A DNA stretch of 64,000 nucleotides, from assembly GCF_002646595.1 (NCBI RefSeq), contig NZ_PDUD01000019.1, positions 45,128 through 109,127 on the forward strand, given 5' to 3'. Position 1 is the stretch's first letter. Each line of letters begins with the position of its first letter. The notes under the pieces are model-generated. The model was not told the DNA's origin, did no database searches, and worked only from the letters and a program-made list of their open reading frames with translations. Shown in pieces: positions 44,699 through 53,600 of the stretch. The DNA is from Flavilitoribacter nigricans DSM 23189 = NBRC 102662. GTDB taxonomy: Bacteria; Bacteroidota; Bacteroidia; Chitinophagales; Saprospiraceae. Position numbers and translations under genes: made by a program.

Positions 44699-45943
44699 AT
44701 GCCATCCCTCAACACCTGGATCTCTTCTGCCCACGACAGTGACTTCTCTATCTATAATCTTCCTTTTGGTATTTTTTCCACTTCCGACCGATCTCCGCGG
44801 GCCGGTATCGCGATCGGCGACGAGATCATCGACCTCTACCGTCTGGCCGGACTGGGCTTGCTCGAAGATCTTTCGGTGCACGCCTCCATCGTCGGCCAGG
44901 ACCACCTCAACGACTTTATCCGGTTGGGGAAAAAATCGACCACTGCCGTGCGCAAGCGGGTACAGGACTGGCTGTGCCGGGAAAGATCGCCGCTGAAAAG
45001 ACATCCCGAGTTGAGGGTAAAACAGGCCGATGCGCGTATGCATCTGCCGGTACGGATCGGCGATTACACCGATTTTTACTCCAGCCTGGAACACGCCACC
45101 AATGTGGGCAAAATGTTCCGGGACCCGGAAAATGCCCTGCTGCCCAACTGGAAACACCTACCCGTAGCCTACCACGGCCGCGCATCCTCCATCATCACCA
45201 GCGGCACGCCCGTAAGACGTCCCAAAGGGCAGATCATGCCCGGCGGTGCGGACCGCCCGGTCTATCAACCGAGCGAAAAGCTCGATTTTGAACTGGAAAT
45301 GGGATTCATCATCGGGCGGGATAGCGAACTCGGGGAAAGCGTGCCGGTAAAGAAGGCGGCAGACTATATCTTCGGGCTGGTCTTGTTCAACGACTGGTCC
45401 GCCCGGGATATCCAGAAATGGGAGTACGTACCCCTGGGTCCATTCCTCGGAAAGAATTTTGCCTCTTCCATCTCCCCCTGGATCGTTACTCTGGAAGCCC
45501 TGGAAACCTTCAAAGTGAAGGGGCCGGAACCGGAAGTCCCCTTACTCCCCTATCTGAAAACCACCGGCAAAAAGAATTACGATATTGAATTGAGCGTGAG
45601 CATTCATCCGCAGGGAGGAAAAGAGGAAATCATTTGCCGGTCCAACGCGCGCCATTTGTACTGGAATATGGCGCAACAACTTGCCCACCATACGGTCAAC
45701 GGCTGTAATGTGCAGGTAGGCGACCTGATGGCCTCCGGTACGATCAGCGGACCGGAGCCGGACGCTTACGGTTCAATGCTGGAATTGTCCTGGGGAGGCA
45801 GCCAGATGATCAAGTTGAGCGAAGATCAGAACCGGACCTTTCTCGAAGATCACGATACTGTCATCCTGCGCGGGCGAGCCGAGAAAGAAGGCATCCGGAT
45901 CGGTTTCGGCGAAGTGCGAACCGAGATCCTGCCCGCCGTATAG
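44699..45943 (+). CDS. fahA: Fumarylacetoacetase
   Basis: This 414-residue cytoplasmic enzyme hydrolyses fumarylacetoacetate to fumarate and acetoacetate, the last step of tyrosine and homogentisate breakdown. It has the N-terminal SH3-like domain (FSIYNLPFGIFSTSDRSPRAGIAIGD) and the catalytic domain with DFYSSLEHATNVGKMFRDP, VAYHGRASSI, the metal-binding DFELEMGFIIGRDSELGE and DWSARDIQKWEYVPLGPFLGKNF. Length fits the family (about 415). No other tyrosine-pathway gene is nearby. It converges with the NUDIX-like gene, 7 bp away. Confidence 0.95.
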   Translation: MPSLNTWISSAHDSDFSIYNLPFGIFSTSDRSPRAGIAIGDEIIDLYRLAGLGLLEDLSVHASIVGQDHLNDFIRLGKKSTTAVRKRVQDWLCRERSPLKRHPELRVKQADARMHLPVRIGDYTDFYSSLEHATNVGKMFRDPENALLPNWKHLPVAYHGRASSIITSGTPVRRPKGQIMPGGADRPVYQPSEKLDFELEMGFIIGRDSELGESVPVKKAADYIFGLVLFNDWSARDIQKWEYVPLGPFLGKNFASSISPWIVTLEALETFKVKGPEPEVPLLPYLKTTGKKNYDIELSVSIHPQGGKEEIICRSNARHLYWNMAQQLAHHTVNGCNVQVGDLMASGTISGPEPDAYGSMLELSWGGSQMIKLSEDQNRTFLEDHDTVILRGRAEKEGIRIGFGEVRTEILPAV

Positions 45944-45950
45944 GTCTGGC

Positions 45951-46736
45951 TCAGAAGCCGATCTTTACTTCCTCCTCCAGCAACTCCCGGTAGCGATTCC
46001 GGTTGAAGCGGTAAAGTCCCGGCGGCCGGCGGGTATTGGCCGTATTGCGTTCCCCTACCTTTTCCAGAATGTTGGTGCGTAACACCTTTTGCCGGAAATT
46101 ACCGCGGTCGATCGCTCTTCCGAGAATGGCTTCGTGCAATTTTTGTAGTTCCGGTATCGTGAAGGTATCGGGTAGGAGGCTGGCGATCACGGGCAGATCG
46201 AGCAGATCGCGGGTGAGCACCGCGCGGGCTTCCCGCACGATGTTGGCGTGATCCATTGCGAGTAAATCAATCTCATCGATATCGATCCATCGGATATCCT
46301 CAAATAAACTGGAAGGCTGCGGCTCGATCTTACGAAAATCGGCACAGGCGTAGTACCCGATGGTCACAAAGCGTTTGGTCAGCCAACCGTACTTGCTTTT
46401 ATCGACACCGGCTTTTTCAAAATAGTCGACCATTTGGCCGGCGAAGGAACGATCCGCCTCCCCGAAGGTACGAAACTGGCGGAGGAAGATCTCGTCGATG
46501 CCCAGTTGCTGCCGCAGCGACCGGTGAGCGGCTTCGTCAATACTTTCCGTCTGATAGACAAACTCACCGGGGATTACCCAAATTTCCGCCATCGGAGGCT
46601 GGGTAGCCAACACGACCAGCCGCTCTCCGGTAAATCCAAAGATCACGGAATTGATAGAGAGCTGCGGCATGAACTGCTTTTCACCGCCCTGAATATGCGA
46701 GCTTATTTCTTCCTGGGGTCTGGTATTGTCTTCCAT
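45951..46736 (-). CDS. NUDIX-fold transcriptional regulator with destroyed NUDIX box
   Basis: The 261-residue protein has a NUDIX fold (about 25-165) and a C-terminal winged helix (about 180-260, FTIPELQKLHEAILGRAIDRGNFRQKVLRTNILEK), the layout of NrtR/AraR-type regulators. The catalytic box is broken: Glu58 stands for Gly, and the REUxEE acids become Ser73, Gln76 and Gln77 (RSLRQQLG). It should therefore bind, not hydrolyse, its effector. A shorter start at 46670 is possible. Its paralog at 58437 keeps the full box. Two palindromes lie over the promoter it shares with the divergent ThuA/sugar dehydrogenase gene. Confidence 0.85.
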   Translation of the reverse strand: MEDNTRPQEEISSHIQGGEKQFMPQLSINSVIFGFTGERLVVLATQPPMAEIWVIPGEFVYQTESIDEAAHRSLRQQLGIDEIFLRQFRTFGEADRSFAGQMVDYFEKAGVDKSKYGWLTKRFVTIGYYACADFRKIEPQPSSLFEDIRWIDIDEIDLLAMDHANIVREARAVLTRDLLDLPVIASLLPDTFTIPELQKLHEAILGRAIDRGNFRQKVLRTNILEKVGERNTANTRRPPGLYRFNRNRYRELLEEEVKIGF

Positions 46737-46912
46737 AGTTCGAATCGATCGTGCAAACTAGCACCTGGCTGGTGGTAGCGCTGCAAAGTTAAGGCCTATT
46801 TCCGAAACGGAGCTTAAAGGCGGTAGTATCCAGGCCAGACGCGATAAAAAATTGCCATCTCACCGGCTTTGTCCTTTATGATCACCTGCTCTTTTTTCAT
46901 CAAGCCAATGCT

Positions 46913-46986
46913 CAAAGTTAAAAATAAATGAGTGAAAATTACTCATAAATGAAAAGAACGCTTATTTTTGAGTGAAATTCACTCAT
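46913..46986. promoter_or_regulatory. Divergent promoters overlapped by two palindromic operators
   Basis: Two related palindromes, ATGAGTGAAAATTACTCAT (46929-46947) and TGAGTGAAATTCACTCA (46970-46986), have centres 40 bp apart. A perfect minus-strand -7 element (TAACTTTG, 46920 to 46913) points at the NUDIX regulator, and a perfect plus-strand one (TATTTTTG, 46964-46971) points at the ThuA gene and overlaps the second palindrome. This is the expected layout for an autoregulating NUDIX regulator controlling its divergent neighbour. The rest of the 355-bp gap (46737-47091) shows no gene. Confidence 0.65.
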
Positions 46987-47091
46987 TAATGGCTATTCCG
47001 GCCAACGGTAAGGAATAGCTTTCACAGCCCTGAGAGCAAGACATTAACCAAATACTGACTTAAGCTCAGGCTTTAAGACCTTTTCTGTACT

Positions 47092-50000
47092 ATGAAAAAA
47101 TGGCTTAAACGCATCGGTATTTTCCTGCTATCCCTCATCGTACTGGCCGCTCTGGCCATCGGTGGATTCATCTGGTACCAGAATGCTCAGAAATTCATCA
47201 GTGTACTGGTATTTTCCAAAACGGAATCGTTCCGGCACGAATCTATTGCTGCCGGAAAAACGGCTTTGCTGAAAATGGGAAAGGAGCACGGTTTCACTGT
47301 GGACACCACCGAGGATGCTTCGGTGTTCAATGAGCAACAGTTGCAGAAGTACAATGTAGTGGTGTTCCTCAACACCACCGGCGATATTCTCAATGATGCC
47401 CAGCAACTGGAATTCAATCGCTTTATCCAGGCCGGTGGCGGCTTTGTGGGCATTCACGCGGCCGCGGATACGGAATACGACTGGCCCTGGTACGGTGAAC
47501 TGATGGGTGCTTACTTTAACGGCCACCCCAATGACCCCAATGTACGGGACGCCGAGATCGAACGGATAGACGTGAATCACATCTCTACCTCCATGCTCCC
47601 GGATGTCTGGCCGCGATCCGACGAGTGGTACAATTACCGGGACATTCAGCCCACGATCAATGTACTCCTAAACCTCGACGAAGACAGCTACGAAGGCGGC
47701 ACCAATGGCGAAAAGCACCCCATTGCCTGGTATCACGATTTCGATGGAGGCCGCTCCTGGTATACCGGTCTGGGGCATACTGATGAGACCTTCAGCGAAG
47801 AACTGTTCCTCGAACACCTGCTGGGTGGGATCACCTACGCGGCCGGTCCACAGACGGCGGTCAACTTCAACAACGCCAACGTGGCGCCGGAAGAAAACCG
47901 CTTTACCAAAGTCGTTTTGGAGGATAATCTGCACGAACCGATGGAACTCGAGATCCTGCCAAACGGCCACCCGATCTTCATTGAGCGCATCGGCAATGTA
48001 AAAACCTACGACCCCGAGGCCGGGGAGACCCGCGTCATGCAGGAATTCAACGTATTCTCCGGACTAGAGGACGGTCTGCTGGGCATGGCGGCCGATCCGG
48101 ATATGGCCGATAACCACTGGATCTATTTTTACTATTCCGATCCGGAAAGATCGGTGCAGAAATTATCCCGCTTCACCATGGCGGAAGATTTCAGTGCGAT
48201 CGATATGAGTTCCGAAAAACTTCTATTGGAAGTCGCCACCCAGCGGGAAGAGTGCTGCCACTCCGGCGGTAGTATTGAATTCGGGCCGGGCGGGCTGCTG
48301 TACCTCTCCACGGGAGATAATACCAATCCGCACCAATCCGAAGGCTATGCGCCGGCGGACGAACGGGAAGGCCGCAGCCCCTGGGATGCCCAAAAATCCG
48401 CGGCCAACAGCAAGGATCTGCGCGGTAAGATCCTCCGGATCAAACCGGAAGCGGACGGTACCTATTCCATCCCCGACGGCAATCTCTTTACCGATGCCGC
48501 CGAAGGCCGTCCGGAGATCTACGTGATGGGGTGTCGCAACCCCTTCCGCATCTCCGTAGACCAGCATACGGGCTATCTGTACTGGGGGGAAGTGGGGCCG
48601 GACGCCCGCTCGGATAGCTCGGCGCGGGGACCGCGCGGTTACGATGAGGTCAATCAGGCCAAAGCGGCCGGATTCTTCGGTTGGCCGTATTTTGTCGGCA
48701 ACAACTACCCTTACCACAAAGTGGATTTTGCCACTGGCGCTTCCCAGGGCCCGCATGATCCCAAAAAGCCGATGAATACCTCTCCCCACAACACGGGAAC
48801 ACAGCAATTGCCGCCGGCCAATCCGGCCTTCATCTGGTATCCCTACGCTGATTCGGAAGAATTCCCACTGGTGGGCAACGGGGGACGGAATGCCATGGCC
48901 GGACCGGTATTTTACCTGGACGATTATCCCGATAACGAATGGCGCTATCCGGCTTATTACAACGAAAAACTCTTCATTTACGACTGGATCCGCGGCTGGA
49001 TCATGGCCGTAACACTTGATGAGGAAGGTAATTACAAACGCATGGAACCCTTCCTGCCCAATATCAAATGGAATAACCCCATCGATATCGTCTTCAGCGG
49101 GAAAGGCGATATGTACCTGCTGGAATACGGCTCTGTCTGGTTCGCCCAGAACCCGGACGCCCGGCTGGTTCATTTAGCCTACGCTTCCGGCAACCGGAAA
49201 CCGGTGGCCCGCATCGAACTGGATAAAAGTGTAGGCTCGGCCCCGTTGAGCGTCCAGTTTGACGCCACGAAGTCCAAAGATTTCGACGGGGACGACCTGA
49301 CTTACGAGTGGTACTTTGAAAATAATGAAACCCTCAGCTCTACCGACGGCACCACGGCCTTCACCTTTGACGAACCCGGTGAGTATCAGGTGAAACTGAT
49401 CGCCCGGGATCCCGGCGGAGAAGTATCCGAAGCGACCCAAAAGATACTGGTCGGCAACGAACTGCCGCAGATCAGCTGGAAGATCCAGGGCAACCAGACC
49501 TTCTTCTGGGAGGGCAGTCCCTTTGCCTACGAGGTGGAAGTATCCGATCCGGAGGACGGCACGCTGGGCAACGGCATCGACCCATCCCGCGTGGTGGTTA
49601 CCATCGACTACCTGGAGCGCGGCTACGATGCCAATGAGATCGCCATGGGCCACCAGGCGCTGATGGAAGCGTCCCAGTTCGTACTCGGAAAAAGCCTGAT
49701 CGCCGGTTCGGACTGTGCGGCCTGCCACCAGCCCGACGTAAAATCGATCGGGCCTTCTTACCTGCAGATCGCCGAAAAATATAAGGGACAGGATGACGCG
49801 ACTCCTTACCTGGCGAATAAGATCATTAGCGGTGGCGGTGGCGTCTGGGGAGAAACGGTTATGGCCGCGCACCCGCAACTCAGCAACAGCGAGGCGCAGC
49901 AGATGGCCAGGTATATCCTTTCGCTGAGCGGTGAGGATCTACAGGTAGGTGGTCTGTCTACCAAGGGAAGTTATGCTTTCGACCGCCATAAGGCCGGCCA

Positions 50001-50514
50001 GACGGAAGGACGCTATATTTTTACTGCATCCTACACCGATAAAGGCGGGAAAAAGATCGGTCCGCTCACCGCCAGGGATGTCTTCGCCCTGCGGGCACCC
50101 GTAGTCGGTGCGGCCGAGGCGGATCAGTTCAACACCATGAAGTTTGTGGTTGATCCCGACCAGGCGCAGGGAATGGTTGACGAGCCAATGACCATCATGC
50201 TGGGCTCCGATGGTAATTTCCTCTTGTTTAAGGACATTGACCTGACGGGGATTACCGCCATTAAGACCAGATTCGTGCGGGCGGGCGCCTATTTCAAGGG
50301 CGGCCGCATCGATTTCCATCTGGACAGCATGGACGGTCCCATCCTGTCGGGCTTTGATATCAAGACCTCCATTACCGATATGGGCATGGATGAGATCAGT
50401 ATACCCATTCCCGCCACACCGGGCATGCATGACCTCTACATCACTTTCTCCAATGGATCGGGAGAAGCGGTTACGGCACTGATCGAACTACAGTTCGAAA
50501 GTCAGTTACAGTAA
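47092..50514 (+). CDS. ThuA / PQQ sugar dehydrogenase / PKD / cytochrome c / C-terminal beta-domain multidomain protein
   Basis: The 1140-residue protein has an N-terminal membrane helix (about 9-29), then a ThuA class-I amidotransferase-like domain (about 35-260; VVFLNTTGDILNDAQQ, GGGFVGIHAAAD), a soluble PQQ glucose/aldose dehydrogenase-type propeller (about 270-700; EECCHSGGSIEFGPGGLLYLSTGD, DLRGKILRI), a PKD domain (about 705-790), a class I cytochrome c with heme motif CAACH (about 875) and distal Met in GETVMAAHP, and a C-terminal domain (about 960-1140) like carbohydrate-binding modules. It likely oxidises a sugar outside the cytoplasm, passing electrons to its own heme. Substrate unknown; the divergent NUDIX-like regulator suggests a sugar-derived signal. 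Confidence 0.9.
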   Translation: MKKWLKRIGIFLLSLIVLAALAIGGFIWYQNAQKFISVLVFSKTESFRHESIAAGKTALLKMGKEHGFTVDTTEDASVFNEQQLQKYNVVVFLNTTGDILNDAQQLEFNRFIQAGGGFVGIHAAADTEYDWPWYGELMGAYFNGHPNDPNVRDAEIERIDVNHISTSMLPDVWPRSDEWYNYRDIQPTINVLLNLDEDSYEGGTNGEKHPIAWYHDFDGGRSWYTGLGHTDETFSEELFLEHLLGGITYAAGPQTAVNFNNANVAPEENRFTKVVLEDNLHEPMELEILPNGHPIFIERIGNVKTYDPEAGETRVMQEFNVFSGLEDGLLGMAADPDMADNHWIYFYYSDPERSVQKLSRFTMAEDFSAIDMSSEKLLLEVATQREECCHSGGSIEFGPGGLLYLSTGDNTNPHQSEGYAPADEREGRSPWDAQKSAANSKDLRGKILRIKPEADGTYSIPDGNLFTDAAEGRPEIYVMGCRNPFRISVDQHTGYLYWGEVGPDARSDSSARGPRGYDEVNQAKAAGFFGWPYFVGNNYPYHKVDFATGASQGPHDPKKPMNTSPHNTGTQQLPPANPAFIWYPYADSEEFPLVGNGGRNAMAGPVFYLDDYPDNEWRYPAYYNEKLFIYDWIRGWIMAVTLDEEGNYKRMEPFLPNIKWNNPIDIVFSGKGDMYLLEYGSVWFAQNPDARLVHLAYASGNRKPVARIELDKSVGSAPLSVQFDATKSKDFDGDDLTYEWYFENNETLSSTDGTTAFTFDEPGEYQVKLIARDPGGEVSEATQKILVGNELPQISWKIQGNQTFFWEGSPFAYEVEVSDPEDGTLGNGIDPSRVVVTIDYLERGYDANEIAMGHQALMEASQFVLGKSLIAGSDCAACHQPDVKSIGPSYLQIAEKYKGQDDATPYLANKIISGGGGVWGETVMAAHPQLSNSEAQQMARYILSLSGEDLQVGGLSTKGSYAFDRHKAGQTEGRYIFTASYTDKGGKKIGPLTARDVFALRAPVVGAAEADQFNTMKFVVDPDQAQGMVDEPMTIMLGSDGNFLLFKDIDLTGITAIKTRFVRAGAYFKGGRIDFHLDSMDGPILSGFDIKTSITDMGMDEISIPIPATPGMHDLYITFSNGSGEAVTALIELQFESQLQ

Positions 50515-50530
50515 ATATCAAGGATAAATT

Positions 50531-50574
50531 ACCGGGAAGCGAATCAGGCTGCATTCGCTTCCCGGTATTATTTT
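50531..50574 (+). terminator. Rho-independent terminator of the ThuA/dehydrogenase gene
   Basis: ACCGGGAAGCGAAT (50531-50544) pairs perfectly with ATTCGCTTCCCGGT (50553-50566) and is followed by ATTATTTT. It starts 17 bp after the stop codon. Confidence 0.88.
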
Positions 50575-50609
50575 GATCAACAAATTTTCGTAAATTCGAT
50601 TGATCAAAA
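50571..50609. promoter_or_regulatory. 10-bp inverted repeat before the hybrid two-component gene
   Basis: TTTTGATCAA (50571-50580) and TTGATCAAAA (50600-50609) form perfect 10-bp arms, each containing the palindrome TTGATCAA, spaced by 19 bp. The second arm ends 9 bp before the proposed GTG start. It may be an operator for autoregulation or an mRNA leader stem; the first arm also overlaps the preceding terminator T-run. Confidence 0.35.
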
Positions 50610-50618
50610 AACTATCCC

Positions 50619-53600
50619 GTGCAGCTTCTACTAACCCGAGTTATACGCGGAGGGCTCTGGCCCTTGCTTTGTCTGATGCTTTCTCTTCTCCTGGTACCGG
50701 AATTCCTTTCCGGGCAGTCTATGACGCTTTCCCGTCAATACGTATTTAAAAAAATAGGTGATGATTTCACCTTTACTTTCCTGGAAGATCACCATGGTTT
50801 TATTTGGATTGGAGGTAGCAACAGTCTGCTTCGCTATGACGGATACCAAATCACCAAGTATGATATGGTAGATGATACCGGTAGTATTATTAATCCGGGA
50901 TGGGTACCGGCCCTATTGGAAGATCATCAGCAACGATTGTGGGTAGGTACATTTAATGGCCTTTACCGATACGATCGTAGTAGTGACCGCTTTGTGCAAT
51001 ACTTTCACGAGCAACAGAAGGCTACCAAATTTCGCGCTGGAAGTATACATAGCTTGTACCAAGACCGAAAACACAGAATTTGGATCGGAGATGAGGAACA
51101 CCTATACGTTTTGGAAAACCCGGACGACGGTATGATCCGATTTATAGATGATATAGATGTTGGACCACGGTACCAAGCTCTAACCGGGATCACAGCTATA
51201 GCAGAAGGCCCCGACGGCGAAATTTATGCCGCTTCCAATAAAGGGCTCTGGGAAGTGCAGTCGGGCCGGCCATCTTTCTGTCGTCTGCCGACGAACCATT
51301 TATCCGATCCGGATAAATTTTCTATCCTGGACTTGGCGGTGGGACAAAATAACAATCTTTGGTTAGCGACCTCGGAAGGCATCTGGATCTTCAATACCGA
51401 TCGAAAAACCTTCACTTCGTTCCAACTTCCGGTATTAATCGACCCAGTAATTACAACGTTGTTTATAGATAAAGATCAAAGTTTGTGGTTTGGTACGGCA
51501 TCTAATGGACTATTTCACTTTAAAGAGGGTGTATTCACCAATTTCCCCCACGATCCGGACAATAACCATACGGTGATGAGCAATAACATCCATGCTGTTA
51601 TGGTCGATCGGTTTCAAAATATTTGGGCGGGTACCATGTTCGGACTTAGCCGGGCAAACTTAAAAGCGCAAAAATTCCCTTTTTACCAGATCGATCCCGG
51701 ACCCAATAATTATGATAATTACGTATATCGGTTAATGCAGGATGATTCCGGTGGTTTCTGGTTTCGTTTACTTCGGTTAGGCCTGGGCTATAGCCCGGGC
51801 CTGGAAGGAGCATGTGAGATTCTCCTTAATCCGGAAAGGACATCAGCTATTGAAGAGATCAAAGATTTTACGCAGGATGTGGACGGGAATGTCTGGGTAA
51901 TTACACTAACCCACGGCTTGTTCAAATTTTCTCCCGTTAGTCGAACTCTTCAGCCCATTGATCTGGGAGAGACCATCAAACAAGCCGTTCCATTACGCAT
52001 TATATCCGATCAAATTGATCCTCGTTTGCTTTGGATTTCCACCGGTCAAGGCCTATGTAGAGTGAATCGCCTAACCCAAACGGCTAAATGGTTCTCCTTT
52101 GAAGAAGACCTCGGTACCCAGGGCAGCCGGATCGGACAGATCGAACAGGCCGGAAACGGAGATATATGGATGTCCATTCTTTACCAAAAAGGGAGCAGAC
52201 TGGCATATTTTGACCCGGTAAAAGAAAAATTCATCGCGGAATTTGATAACCCCGCCCACCCAAGTTCCGTGACCGGATTTAGAGGTAACAGATTAAAAAA
52301 AATAAATGACCGGGAATTATGGGTAAGCTGTGCTAAGGGAACCATTATTATCAATACGGAAAACAAAACTTTTAAACATGTACCTTCCGATTTTCCGATC
52401 AAAAATATATACAGTATAATCCCTGATCTCCGGGGAGATTTATGGTTTACCGGAGATGAGAATAAGATCTGTAAATACGACGGAACAATTTGGGAGTGCT
52501 ACAGCGGCCAGAAGGACATCCAATCCTTCACTGACGGGGGTACTTTAAGTAAAGAAGGGCGAATCACCTTCGGAGGAACAAACGGCATCTATTCTTTCTT
52601 TCCCGAAGAGATCACATTTGAAAAGGATTCTCTCCGGCCGAAAGTTGTATTGACCAACTTCAACGTACTCAACGAAAAAAGGCATCTAAAAACCGCCTAT
52701 GAACTGGTCAAAAACATTGAACTTCCGTACGAAGAGAATGCTTTATCTTTCGAATTCACCAGTCTCCACTACCGCCGAACCGAAGAGATCAACTATCGGT
52801 ACCGCTTACTGGGTTATCAGAACTATTGGGTCACTGTAGATGGAGATGAACGCACCGCCCCATTTACCAACCTTGATCCTGGGAACTACACTTTTGAAGT
52901 GGAGGCCGAAACGGCCGACTCGCTGGTCTCCAATCAAGAGGAAAGATTACTCATCAATTTGAGGATTGCTCCGCCCTGGTACCGCACCGGCTGGGCCTAC
53001 GCCACCTACATCGGCCTGTTGGTCTTTCTACTTTACACTTTTCGCAACTACGATCTCCGCCGACAGATTGCCAGATCAGAGGCTCGCCAACTGAAGGAAC
53101 TCGATTCTTTTAAATCCCGCTTCTACACCAATATCACCCATGAGTTCCGGACGCCCATTACCCTGATCGAGGGAATGGCCAACCAGATCCTGCGCCAACC
53201 GGACCACAAGCTGGAAGAGGGAATTACTCTGATCAAACAGAATAATCAGCGATTGTCCCAACTTGTGGAGCAGTTACTGGATCTTTCCAAACTGGAATCC
53301 GGCACGCTGCAGCTATACCCTGTCCAGGCGGATGTGATCACGTATCTGCATAAGATCTCCCAACCTTTTCGCTTTTATGCGGAGGAGAAAGGGATCGATC
53401 TGATCTTCCGGTCCAGGCCGGAACAGCTGCAGATGGATTACGATCCGGATAAATTGATGGATGTCGTTTCCAATCTCCTGGGTAATGCCATCAAATTCAC
53501 ACCGGAAGGCGGTTCGGTTTATTTTTCGCTCAATACGGTTTTTAAGGATCGGGGCGAGCATTTATTGATCAGCATCCGGGATACCGGAATCGGTATTGAG

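Noticed and set aside
44544..44996. Frame starting upstream of and overlapping fumarylacetoacetase
   Set aside because: It runs in another frame through the well-conserved FAH start and encodes a low-complexity Ser/Thr/Arg protein.
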